Below are positions 16,889-24,608 of a DNA stretch of 64,000 nucleotides, piece after piece; the first letter of the stretch is position 1; each line of letters opens with the position of its first letter. The stretch is from contig NZ_QNQZ01000001.1 in NCBI RefSeq assembly GCF_003390935.1, positions 434,001-498,000 of the forward strand. Direction: 5' to 3'. The DNA comes from Lewinella sp. IMCC34191. Lineage in GTDB: Bacteria > Bacteroidota > Bacteroidia > Chitinophagales > Saprospiraceae. The notes under the pieces were generated by a model, which saw nothing but the letters and a program-made list of their open reading frames with translations, was not told the origin of the DNA and did no database searches. Position numbers and translations under genes: made by a program.

Positions 16889-17821
16889 TTAATTCCGCCA
16901 GGGAAGGGTTCGGTACCGTTCGTTTTTGCGAAAGTCGTCCGGTACCACGGAAAGTATGGCCTTTCTCAGTTCCAGTAGTAGGGTCTCGCGGCTCATATTG
17001 CGGTTGACCACTAAGCTAACCTCCCGACTGGGCTGTGGATCGGCGAAGCGCCGGGTGAAGTCCGCGTCGGTGTGTGGATTAACCGATAGCTCGGGGATAA
17101 TGGTGTAACCGATATTCTGGCGGACCAAATTTTTCAGGGTTTCTACCGTACCCGCCTCGAAGTGGAAGTTACCGCTGGAGGGTACCGGGCTTTCCCCGCA
17201 AAGATTCAGAACCTGATTGCGAAAGCAGTGGCCCTCCTGAAGAATCCACAGATCTTTGCGGTTGACGTGGTCCGGTCGTAAGGGTGACTGGTTCAGGATG
17301 GCTTCCCCCGCGGCGGCATAAATAAGGAATGGCTCGTAGAAGAGGGGAATCTCGCGCAGTTGTCGCTCTTCCAGGGGCGTGACCAGTAAGCCAATGTCCA
17401 GGTCGCCCCGGCGAATCTCTTCAATGATGGCTTCGGACTGCATCTCCCGGAACCGAAGCTGGGTATCCGGGAACTGGGTGGAAAAGGCCTGAATGAAGCG
17501 CGGCAGGAGGTAGGGGGAGAGGGTCGGAATGACCCCTACTGAAAAGATGCCTTCCATACTGTCGCTGTGACTGGCTACTACCATTTCCAGGTTATTGACC
17601 TCCTCCAGGACCACCCGGGCGTGGGCCACGATGCGGTGCCCGACCAGGGTCGGCTGAATGGGGTTGGTACTCCGGTCGAAGAGCACTACGCCCAACTCAT
17701 CCTCCAGTTTCTTGATCTGTAGGGTGAGCGTGGGTTGGGCAACGAAGCAGGCCCGGGCGGCCTTGCCAAAATGCCGCTGCTCGTCGAGCGCGATCACGTA
17801 GCGGAGTTGTTGCAAAGTCAT
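16889..17821 (-). CDS. oxyR: OxyR-type LysR peroxide regulator
   Basis: 310 residues. An N-terminal LysR winged helix (MTLQQLRYVIALDEQRHFGKAA region, 1-60) is followed by an effector domain. The redox pair is intact: C199 in EGHCFRN and C208 in LNLC fall at the same numbers as in E. coli OxyR, where they form the peroxide-sensing disulfide. It is divergent from an ankyrin-repeat gene; ankyrin proteins often neighbour peroxide-defence genes. A -7 box TAATTTTG lies 39 bases upstream of the start. No catalase or Dps gene is present in the window, so its targets are elsewhere. Confidence 0.93.
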   Translation of the reverse strand: MTLQQLRYVIALDEQRHFGKAARACFVAQPTLTLQIKKLEDELGVVLFDRSTNPIQPTLVGHRIVAHARVVLEEVNNLEMVVASHSDSMEGIFSVGVIPTLSPYLLPRFIQAFSTQFPDTQLRFREMQSEAIIEEIRRGDLDIGLLVTPLEERQLREIPLFYEPFLIYAAAGEAILNQSPLRPDHVNRKDLWILQEGHCFRNQVLNLCGESPVPSSGNFHFEAGTVETLKNLVRQNIGYTIIPELSVNPHTDADFTRRFADPQPSREVSLVVNRNMSRETLLLELRKAILSVVPDDFRKNERYRTLPWRN

Positions 17822-17859
17822 GGGCTTGCCTCGATTCGATAGCTAAGGTAAATCAAATC

Positions 17860-17867
17860 CAAAATTA
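17860..17867 (-). promoter_or_regulatory. Candidate Bacteroidota promoter (-7 box) for oxyR
   Basis: Read on the minus strand, TAATTTTG matches TAnnTTTG exactly. A TTTC (one mismatch to the -33 TTTG) lies about 16 bases upstream. The predicted leader is about 30 bases. The surrounding sequence is very AT-rich (ATTAATTAATAAAG) compared with the neighbouring coding DNA. Confidence 0.45.
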
Positions 17868-17993
17868 ATTAATAAAGTCAATCGAAACCTCGGCCCGTCA
17901 CCTCCGTTTCAACGGACATATTACCTGCGCACCGCCGCCCCAAGCCGGCCGTGCCGAATGCACTTTTATCAAGATCATAAATCTCGTTCTGAC

Positions 17994-18473
17994 ATGACGT
18001 CAACCGACCAACTCTTTCAGGCTATTCGGGAAGGCAATGCCTCGACGGTTCGCTCCCTTTTACAGGAAGACCCCGCTCTATTGAAGGTCACGGATGCCCG
18101 TGGCTCGACCCCTCTTTTGCTTGCCGCCTACCTGGAACAGGATGAGGTGGCCAGGGCCCTGGTGGAGAGCGGCGCCGAGGTGGACGCCCGGGACGGTGCC
18201 GGCAACACCCCTTTGATGGGGGTCAGTTTTAAAGCGTACCTGCCCATCGCTCGCTACCTGGTGGATCAGGGCGCGGACGTCAATGCGACGAATCCCATGG
18301 GAATGACGCCGTTAATCTTCGCGGCCACCTTCAACCGGCCGACGATGGCCGATCTGCTCCTGGAATCCGGAGCGGACTTGTCCATTCAGGATAAGCAAGG
18401 GATGACCGCTGCCGATCATGCCCGCAAGCAGGGATTCGCGAAATTGGCCCAGCGGCTCAGCGTGACTTCGTAG
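17994..18473 (+). CDS. Ankyrin-repeat protein
   Basis: 159 residues from the chosen ATG, which immediately precedes the first repeat (TDQLFQAIREGN); an upstream in-frame ATG at 17958 would add 12 unremarkable residues. Four to five ankyrin repeats fill the protein, with the typical GSTPLLLAAY, GNTPLMGVS and GMTPLIFAA turns and the GADVNA motif. No signal peptide is seen, so it is probably cytoplasmic and acts through protein contacts. Divergently paired with oxyR. Its 3' end overlaps the convergent VOC gene by 17 bases. Confidence 0.85.
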   Translation: MTSTDQLFQAIREGNASTVRSLLQEDPALLKVTDARGSTPLLLAAYLEQDEVARALVESGAEVDARDGAGNTPLMGVSFKAYLPIARYLVDQGADVNATNPMGMTPLIFAATFNRPTMADLLLESGADLSIQDKQGMTAADHARKQGFAKLAQRLSVTS

Positions 18474-18858
18474 GATAGGGCTTGCTGCGCTGACAAAGTT
18501 GCAGCGGAATCCCCCACGGATCGCGAAGCATGACCAGGTGAGTCCCGGTCTCCGGTTGCTGTTCTTCAACTAGCGTGGCGCCCTGCTTCAGCAGTTGGTC
18601 CCGTAAGTCGGCGGCATTGCCGGTTTGAAACGCGAAGTGAAAGGTGAGCGGTTTTCGCTCCGCGAAGCTATCGACCGGAGCGGCTTCATTGTAATAGACT
18701 TCCAGGAAGGTACGGCCCGTGGTGTCAGCAAGGAAGGTGGTGAACTTTGGAGCATCGGCCTGACTGAGGATCTGCGCCCCGAGGTGGCTGACGTACCAGT
18801 CGGCAAGATCGCGCGGGTCAGGGACGTTGAGGGCAAAGTGTTCGAAGTGTACGCTCAT
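18457..18858 (-). CDS. VOC (glyoxalase/bleomycin-resistance) superfamily protein
   Basis: 133 residues with the paired beta-alpha-beta-beta-beta layout of VOC proteins: HFALNVPDP at the start, FLEVYY, FHFAF and DPWGIPLQLCQ at the end. His, Glu and His metal-ligand positions are occupied, while the last position looks like Gln rather than Glu, so metal use is uncertain. It could be a dioxygenase-, glyoxalase- or fosfomycin-resistance-like enzyme; the substrate cannot be told. It overlaps the ankyrin gene tail to tail by 17 bases. Confidence 0.82.
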   Translation of the reverse strand: MSVHFEHFALNVPDPRDLADWYVSHLGAQILSQADAPKFTTFLADTTGRTFLEVYYNEAAPVDSFAERKPLTFHFAFQTGNAADLRDQLLKQGATLVEEQQPETGTHLVMLRDPWGIPLQLCQRSKPYPTKSR

Positions 18859-18898
18859 GGCTGGCTGTTGTGGCGGAACAAAGCTAAGCCGACGGCCG

Positions 18899-20203
18899 CT
18901 ATTGATGCACTACTTTGAGCCCGAGGGCAACCTGGCTCGCCTGGAAACCATTATCCCGACGGTACAGACTGAAGTTCAGGTCGACGCTTTTCAGCCCCCA
19001 CCCGAACAGGCTACGGTCGGTGAGGATATCGAGGTAACTGACCCCGAGACTGAACTGGTTAGCCTGGAAATTCGAAAGGTCGTAATCGGAAGTGTAAAAG
19101 GTCTCGGTCGAGAGGTGTTCGTCGAAGCCGGCGAAGTATTCCGCGGCTGTCTGAGTGTAGTACCGGTATCCAGGAATGATGCTGAAGTAGCTCCCGAATT
19201 TTATGGGAAGCTCAACGTTCAGGGTATGGGAGCCCACGGACCAGTCATCCGTGTAGTAGCGATAAAAACTCCGGACTACGAAGCGTTGATTCAGGTAATA
19301 ATGAAGTCGTCCTCCGAGGGCCAGTTTATTGCGTGTGGAGGGAAGCCGCTCGATGTCTTCGGCGAGGAAAAAATCACCATCCCCCACGGCAATTTCCGCG
19401 ATATCCGCGAAATATACCCGCTGGAACGGGGTGGATAACAGTCCTTCCTGGCGGACCAGGTCCATGGAAAACACGGCCTGGGCCCGGCGACTCAAAAGCT
19501 GGCTGAAGTTGACGCCGAGGTTGTAGCTATTCCGACCGGTTTCGTCGAGGAGATCGTCTCGGCCACGTAACTCGATGGGGTAAATCAGTTTCCAGTTGTC
19601 GAGGTAGGCGCTGCCGTGGACGGTCAGCTCCGTATTCTGCTCATTCATCAACCGGGTATAGCTGCCTCCGAGCCCAAAGGAGCGGTAGTCGTACTCGTTG
19701 GAAAAGGAGAGCGTACCGGAGAGGACATTGTTGCGGTCGTCCGAGCTGTGGGCGTAGGTTACGGTCCCGTTGATCCACGTATCGCTGCCCGATGCGCCGG
19801 ATGATGCCTGGAAAACATTGGGTTCGCCACCGCCATCGAAGGGATCGATGTTGCTGGAGGAAGCGGAGGAATAAGCGGATACGCCGAAGCTGGCCGTGAG
19901 GACATCGTCCTCATTCAGGGGTAGGGCCAGAATGACCGTCGGATGCGCGTCGGTCAATTCTTCCGTGCCGCGACCCCCGGTGACTGCCGCGTTGTTACCG
20001 TCTTGCTGGTAATAGCTGGCCAACACTTGCAGTTCGGCCGCCTCCAGTACGCGCTTCTTGTAGGTATCCGAAGTAGGCGTGGTCACCTCCTGCGCAGACA
20101 GGAATGCCGAGCAGAGGACCACGGTAAGGGCTACTGTGTATCGGAAACTGGGTATACCCTTTCGATTAATTACACCCACAGCCTCCACCGGTTTTACCGC
20201 CAT
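18899..20203 (-). CDS. DUF3570 outer-membrane beta-barrel protein
   Basis: 434 residues. An N-terminal signal (ending SAQ, about residue 38) precedes a conserved-looking YYQQDGNNAAVTGGRGTEEL segment and then alternating beta strands to the C-terminus, consistent with an outer-membrane barrel. Last gene of the four-gene module; its ATG lies inside the end of the DUF4266 gene (38-base overlap), implying translational coupling. An SGAS tetrapeptide near residue 135 resembles the S/T-G-A-S/T site that ApbE flavinylates, but this is only a motif match. It may be a porin or anchor for a surface redox system; the function is unproven. Confidence 0.82.
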   Translation of the reverse strand: MAVKPVEAVGVINRKGIPSFRYTVALTVVLCSAFLSAQEVTTPTSDTYKKRVLEAAELQVLASYYQQDGNNAAVTGGRGTEELTDAHPTVILALPLNEDDVLTASFGVSAYSSASSSNIDPFDGGGEPNVFQASSGASGSDTWINGTVTYAHSSDDRNNVLSGTLSFSNEYDYRSFGLGGSYTRLMNEQNTELTVHGSAYLDNWKLIYPIELRGRDDLLDETGRNSYNLGVNFSQLLSRRAQAVFSMDLVRQEGLLSTPFQRVYFADIAEIAVGDGDFFLAEDIERLPSTRNKLALGGRLHYYLNQRFVVRSFYRYYTDDWSVGSHTLNVELPIKFGSYFSIIPGYRYYTQTAAEYFAGFDEHLSTETFYTSDYDLSNFQANQFSLGVSYLDILTDRSLFGWGLKSVDLNFSLYRRDNGFQASQVALGLKVVHQ

Positions 20204-20375
20204 TGGCCCCGGAGGCCGCCTCGCGGTAGGATTGAAAATTGCCTTGCTGAACTTCGATACCGGTAGGGGAGAGGGCCATGTCCGGGTCGTTCAATTGCAC
20301 CATCTCATATCCTTTGACGGCAACGCAGGACGAGAGACAGGCCGCGCAGACCAGGGCGATCAGAATTTTAATCAT
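20166..20375 (-). CDS. DUF4266 small lipoprotein
   Basis: 69 residues. The signal ends in lipobox LSSC with Cys17. The short mature part ends in a glycine-rich tail with S55-G-A-N58 and the terminal GGGCGCN (C66, C68). The open frame is longer, but the ATG at 20375 gives the lipoprotein signal directly and overlaps the ApbE stop by 8 bases. DUF4266 is regularly found next to DUF3570 and ApbE. The C-terminal Cys-Gly-Cys could bind metal or take part in disulfide exchange with the thioredoxin-like partner, and SGAN resembles an ApbE target; both are inferences. Confidence 0.83.
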   Translation of the reverse strand: MIKILIALVCAACLSSCVAVKGYEMVQLNDPDMALSPTGIEVQQGNFQSYREAASGANGGKTGGGCGCN

Positions 20376-21366
20376 GCTGGGTGAAGTTTTGGAGGTCAAT
20401 GCCCGACGAGGAATGTACCTGATTTCCCGCGTCGACGATGATAACGTCAACGCCCGGCAGTTGGTCGATGAAATCGATGCCAATTTCCGGACCCATCACG
20501 AATATACTGGTGGCCAGGGCGTCGGCCAGTTCGGCCTTGGGTGCGAAAACGGTCGCACTGACGATGCCGGTAGCGGGGTAACCCGTCCGTGGATCGATGA
20601 TATGCGCATACCGTATACCATTAAAGGTTACGAATTTTTCGTAGTCGCCCGAAGTCACTACGGCCCGGTTGTCGACCGGTAGCCAGGCGAAGGCTTTCGC
20701 TTTATTGAGGGGGTTGGTGATCGCCACCAACCAGTCTTTTCCGTCGGGTTGCTTCCCCCAGGCGGTGAGGTCACCGGAGGCGTTGATGATACCGGCCTTG
20801 ACGCCCTCCGCTTCCAATAGAGCCCGGGCCCGGTCGGCGGCGTAGCCTTTCCCGATGGCGCCGAACCCGATCTTCATACCCGCTTCGGGTAAAAAGATAC
20901 TGTGGGCATCATCGTCAAACTGCATGCGACGATACCCTACGCGCGATACGGATGCGGCGATGGTGTCCGGAGGCGGGAGCTCGGTCATGCTGCCGTCGAA
21001 GTGCCACACTTTATCCATCGAAGCGTAGGTGATGTCGAAGGCCCCGTCAGTTAGCGTACTGATGCCAACAGAACGGCGAATCAGATCGTATAACTCGGGA
21101 TCGACCACTACGGCCCGCTCCCCGGCCCGGCGATTAATCTCGGAAGTCTGCGATGCGGGATCCCAACTGGAAATGAGGCCTTCGATGCGGGAGATTTCCC
21201 CCACGGCCATATCCAGGTAGCGCTCGCCCGCCTCGGCGTCTTCGGCCACGACCGTCAGATCGAACCGGCAGCCCATCAATGTAAGCGTGCGATGATAGCT
21301 GCTGTCCGCCTGGGCGGACAGACCGGATGTCGCTATCCAGGCGCTGATCAGCAGTATGCGGAACAT
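20368..21366 (-). CDS. apbE: FAD:protein FMN transferase (ApbE)
   Basis: 332 residues with an N-terminal signal (about 1-18). ApbE blocks in order: MGCRFDLTV, GAFDITYASMDKVW, GFGAIGKGYAADRA, NASGDLTAWG, HIIDPRTGYPA and DALATSIFVMG. The enzyme transfers FMN from FAD to a Ser/Thr of extracytoplasmic proteins using a divalent metal. The export signal places it in the periplasm. It overlaps the thioredoxin-like gene by 1 base and the DUF4266 gene by 8, so the four genes form one tight operon. No classic FMN-binding-domain target is in the window; candidate targets are the two downstream proteins. Confidence 0.93.
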   Translation of the reverse strand: MFRILLISAWIATSGLSAQADSSYHRTLTLMGCRFDLTVVAEDAEAGERYLDMAVGEISRIEGLISSWDPASQTSEINRRAGERAVVVDPELYDLIRRSVGISTLTDGAFDITYASMDKVWHFDGSMTELPPPDTIAASVSRVGYRRMQFDDDAHSIFLPEAGMKIGFGAIGKGYAADRARALLEAEGVKAGIINASGDLTAWGKQPDGKDWLVAITNPLNKAKAFAWLPVDNRAVVTSGDYEKFVTFNGIRYAHIIDPRTGYPATGIVSATVFAPKAELADALATSIFVMGPEIGIDFIDQLPGVDVIIVDAGNQVHSSSGIDLQNFTQHD

Positions 21367-21800
21367 CAGGGGACGAAGCTTTCCAAAATTTCCAGGTATT
21401 CCGTCGGGCTTAGTTTTTTGTAGCCTGTTTGGCCGAGTACTTCTCCCTTTGGGTCAAGCACGACAACCAGGGGAAAAGCACCCCTTTGGTTGTAGCGTTC
21501 GGCTAACTGCGCGTTCTTTTCGGTGAGCTCGTCACTCAGCTGATTCTCCTTCTTGCGCGGAAAATCGGCGCGGTAGAACACGAATTCCTCGGCGGCCTTC
21601 TCCTGAAAGGACGCATCCTGCCAGATATCCCGGTCCAGCTTGATGCAGGGCGCGCACCAATCGGAACCCGAGAAGACGAGTACGACCTCTTTATTTTCTT
21701 CGGCGGCGGTTTGCAGGGCGTCATCGTAATCAGTCGCCCATTGCTGGGCGGAAGCGGCGAACGATAACAGCAGGAAAAACGTGCAGATTACAGCTTTCAT
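21366..21800 (-). CDS. Exported thioredoxin-like protein
   Basis: 144 residues. A cleavable signal (about 1-18, ending SAQ) precedes a thioredoxin fold of the short DUF255/thioredoxin_7 type with the redox motif C49-A-P-C52 in SDWCAPCIKLD and a cis-proline region AFPLVVVLD. First gene of the redox module, probably keeping Cys residues of the partner proteins reduced in the periplasm. The upstream 150 bases contain no clear promoter. Confidence 0.9.
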   Translation of the reverse strand: MKAVICTFFLLLSFAASAQQWATDYDDALQTAAEENKEVVLVFSGSDWCAPCIKLDRDIWQDASFQEKAAEEFVFYRADFPRKKENQLSDELTEKNAQLAERYNQRGAFPLVVVLDPKGEVLGQTGYKKLSPTEYLEILESFVP

Positions 21801-21954
21801 AATGCACTACATTAATGTGGGATATAGACAGAGGCCGGCTCTAAAAGATTGGTCGGGCCACCTATTTTAAAGGAGTTTAACACGCTTCCCCATCGTAGGT
21901 CCTTATGCAACCCCCCGGCCAGCTGACGGGTTAGTATACTTCATTATCCGACGT

Positions 21955-22083
21955 ATGCCGTATCTCGCTTTTCCCCAGATTTTAGGAGGTTACACGCCCA
22001 CCGCGTGGCTCGTTTTCGCGGCTATCGTAGTGGTCGTGCTGCTAATCATCCGGTACTTCTACCTGATTCTCCGCGAAGAGTAG
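21955..22083 (+). CDS. Small single-span membrane protein (42 residues)
   Basis: An ATG at 21955 opens a 42-codon frame ending in TAG at 22081. The protein has a short polar/proline-containing start, one strongly hydrophobic helix (about 17-32, with VVVVLLII) and a C-terminal RYFYLILREE. It lies on the plus strand between the divergently read redox module and the convergent SH3 lipoprotein (13 bases away). Codon use resembles its neighbours. Such micro-membrane proteins are easily missed; whether it is expressed cannot be shown from sequence. Confidence 0.5.
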   Translation: MPYLAFPQILGGYTPTAWLVFAAIVVVVLLIIRYFYLILREE

Positions 22084-22096
22084 AGCGGAAGGAAGG

Positions 22097-22915
22097 TTAC
22101 TGACCCATTGGGATCTCCTCCCATTCTCCGGTGGCCATCTCCGGTATGCCATCCAGCTGGCTGTAGTGCCGGGGCATGGCCTGACTTCTCCGGTAACGAA
22201 CCGGTGGCTCTACGGTATAGTCGGTGACGGTTTCCGTCAGGCGGTAGCTCGGGTCCACGGCGAATTCGAGGATACGGGTCTTCAGGTCCTTACCGGTCTC
22301 ATCAGTTAGAATGTAATTAGTCTCGTATCCGTATTCCCCCACCTCGGTGCGCTGAATGGCCAGTTGCTGTCCGTCCTTGTTGTATACCCGCCGGGTGCGG
22401 ATGGCATCTCCGCCGCTGGTTTCCGTCACCGGTGACGCGTCCCAGGACCGCAAGTCGAACCGCCCGAAGTAAGGCAGTTCGAAGTTTTCCGCGCTACGGT
22501 AGCCCATGACCCGTTGCTCGCCGCTCCGCAGGATAGCTCCCCCGTACACCCAGCCCGTTAGGTTGTCGGCCGTACGGACCTCGCGCCAGGGCTCTTCGAA
22601 AACGATACCGCGCATGACGAGTACCTCCGCTTCCTCCGATTCTTTTCCGGTATAGGTCAATGGCGTACCCGCGGCGACCTGCGTGACGATTTCCGCACCC
22701 CGCTTCGGTTCGGCGCGGACGAACAGTCCGTCTACCCAGGCGGTCATTTTATCGCCTGCTTCCGGTTCCGGCTGGCTCGCCGCTTCCGGTACGGTATCTC
22801 TGGCTTCCGTCGTAGCGGGCTCGGTTTGCTCCGTTGGCTCATCCGCGTCGGAGCCGCAGCCCAGAAGTGAAAGAAACAGACAAGAGAGGAGGAATGCAGT
22901 ACGCATGTGAAGCAT
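22097..22915 (-). CDS. Lipoprotein with bacterial SH3 domain
   Basis: 272 residues from the ATG at 22915 (a second ATG at 22906 is equally good; the longest frame to 22951 adds residues before the signal). Lipobox LLGC is followed by an acidic, Thr/Glu-rich spacer, then an SH3b-like domain (about 60-150: AWVDGLFVRAEP, WVYGGAIL) and a C-terminal beta-rich region with YNKDGQQLAI. Likely an outer-membrane or periplasmic lipoprotein contacting peptidoglycan or other ligands. No enzymatic motif is seen. Confidence 0.8.
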   Translation of the reverse strand: MLHMRTAFLLSCLFLSLLGCGSDADEPTEQTEPATTEARDTVPEAASQPEPEAGDKMTAWVDGLFVRAEPKRGAEIVTQVAAGTPLTYTGKESEEAEVLVMRGIVFEEPWREVRTADNLTGWVYGGAILRSGEQRVMGYRSAENFELPYFGRFDLRSWDASPVTETSGGDAIRTRRVYNKDGQQLAIQRTEVGEYGYETNYILTDETGKDLKTRILEFAVDPSYRLTETVTDYTVEPPVRYRRSQAMPRHYSQLDGIPEMATGEWEEIPMGQ

Positions 22916-23103
22916 AGGGGTATGGCCTTTACGGGGCGCAAACTTAATCACTGGTTTTCAACTCCGGACCGTTGGTTATCATACACTCGGCAGATCAGGC
23001 GGTCGAATACGACGGGACTGTCAGCCCTTTCAGAAGAGGCGGGCGGACTATCCGGCAATACGCCCGGACGTGGTAAACGCTAGCGAGCTTCTACAACGAA
23101 CCA

Positions 23104-23130
23104 GGGGTGACACGATATACGCGCCACCCC
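23104..23130. terminator. Hairpin downstream of the first SusCD pair
   Basis: GGGGTGACACG (23104-23114), loop ATATA, CGCGCCACCCC (23120-23130): an 11-bp stem with two G-U-type pairs. It lies 39 bases beyond the SusD stop on the minus strand. There is no T tract, so it may be a transcript-end stabiliser rather than a true intrinsic terminator. The rest of 22916-23168 holds nothing recognisable. Confidence 0.45.
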
Positions 23131-23168
23131 CGGCCGGGTAAAAACAAATTTGGTTAATGGGGCTGAGA

Positions 23169-24578
23169 TTAATAGTCGTCGTTCTGGGTAATATTGGGGT
23201 TGTTGTCCAGTTCCGCCCGGGGAATCGGATTGATCAGTTGGGGGTTATTCCAACTCACTTCTTCGGTTTCGAACGTGCGGTACTTGGTCCAGCTGCGTTG
23301 CCGGCGCATCAGGTCGAAGACCCGGTCGCCCTCAAAGGCCAATTCCTTGCGTCGCTCATCCAGGATGGCATCGATGAGATCGTCACCGCTTAGATCGTCA
23401 CCGGAGAAAGCGGCATCGCGCTTTGCGGCGACGGCGGTTAAGTCAGCGATTGCCCCTGACTCATCGTCAAGTTCGGCACGTGCTTCCGCCCGAATCAAAT
23501 AGATGTCGGAAAGGCGAAGGATCTTGACGTAATCCTCCCCGGTTTCACCCTCCGGGTATTTTCCTTCGGGAAACAGGGCGTCTTTCTCCCCGTCGGCGCG
23601 GTCGCCCCGAATAAGGAACTGCCTGCGGTAGTCCGTTTCGCTATACGCCTCGAACAGGTCCTCCGTGGCCAGCACGTCGCCGTATCCATCCTGGTCGATG
23701 ATGCCGCCGATGGAGTTGGTCCCGGAATTATCGGTAGGGGAAAACGACAGCGCGAAGATGTCTTCACTACCGAATACCGATCCCCAGGATCCGAACCACT
23801 CATCGGCGGAAGCGTAGAGGGTGTAGTCGCCGCTTTCAATAACCGAGGTGGCCATGGCTTCGGCTTCCGTCCAGTCTTCCTCGTACAATTTCACCTTGGC
23901 CAGTAGCGCGCGGGCGCCGTTGACGGAAAAGCGCCCGTCGGTATCTTCGGTCATCAAGCCGATAGCGGCCTCCAGATCCGCGGTTACCTGGGCGTAGCCG
24001 GCAGCCACCGATTCCCGGGCGGGCGTCACGATCTCACCCGTGGTGCCCTCATTATTGAAGGGAACGCCGGCGCTCGCGCCACCGTCGGAAGAATAGGGTG
24101 GGGCGAAAAGCCGAAGCAGGTTCCAGTAGTTGAGGCCCCGGATAGCGTAGGCCTCGCCCAGTAACTGGTTCGCCTCGTCTTGCTCGGAGGAAAGAAAGGT
24201 GGTTTCGGGAACGCGGGTAATGATATTGGACGCATTGACCACCACGGCGTAGTGGCTCGACCATTCACTGGCTACCCGGCCGTTGCCATCGGTTAGCCCA
24301 TATTCGTCAAAGCCGAGAAAGCGGCCCGCGTTTTTGCTGCTGATGTAGGCGTTATCGGCGCGAAGGTCGGGGATCAGCGGAAGGTCCCATCCGTAGATGT
24401 TGGCCCCCTGCATCCGGCTGTACAGCCCATTGACGGCGGCGTTCAGGGAATTGAGGTCTTCGACGGCGTTGTCGATCGAAAGCGATTGCTGGGGCGTCTG
24501 CTCCAAAAACTCGTCGGAACAGGCCGAAAAACAGAACAGACCCATTCCCAGCGTTAGGGCGGAAATTGAAAGTTTCAT
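23169..24578 (-). CDS. SusD/RagB-family outer-membrane lipoprotein
   Basis: 469 residues. Signal with lipobox FSAC (Cys20), then the SusD N-terminal FLEQTPQQSLS, the YAIRGLNYWNLLRLFA helix, DIYLIRAEARAEL near the C-terminal helices and ERRKELAFEGDRVFDLMRR, ending in the usual NPNITQNDDY. It acts as the surface lid and ligand-capture partner of the SusC transporter encoded immediately upstream (31-base gap, same strand). No glycoside hydrolase or dedicated regulator is adjacent, so the imported substrate, glycan or peptide, is unknown. Confidence 0.95.
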   Translation of the reverse strand: MKLSISALTLGMGLFCFSACSDEFLEQTPQQSLSIDNAVEDLNSLNAAVNGLYSRMQGANIYGWDLPLIPDLRADNAYISSKNAGRFLGFDEYGLTDGNGRVASEWSSHYAVVVNASNIITRVPETTFLSSEQDEANQLLGEAYAIRGLNYWNLLRLFAPPYSSDGGASAGVPFNNEGTTGEIVTPARESVAAGYAQVTADLEAAIGLMTEDTDGRFSVNGARALLAKVKLYEEDWTEAEAMATSVIESGDYTLYASADEWFGSWGSVFGSEDIFALSFSPTDNSGTNSIGGIIDQDGYGDVLATEDLFEAYSETDYRRQFLIRGDRADGEKDALFPEGKYPEGETGEDYVKILRLSDIYLIRAEARAELDDESGAIADLTAVAAKRDAAFSGDDLSGDDLIDAILDERRKELAFEGDRVFDLMRRQRSWTKYRTFETEEVSWNNPQLINPIPRAELDNNPNITQNDDY

Positions 24579-24608
24579 AAAGCTTATATGTGATAGTGGG
24601 GAGTGGGG

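Noticed and set aside
21701-21725. GGCGGCGGTTTGCAGGGCG, similar to the dispersed repeat
   Set aside because: The central GAGCGC portion is absent and it lies in ordinary thioredoxin-like coding sequence.
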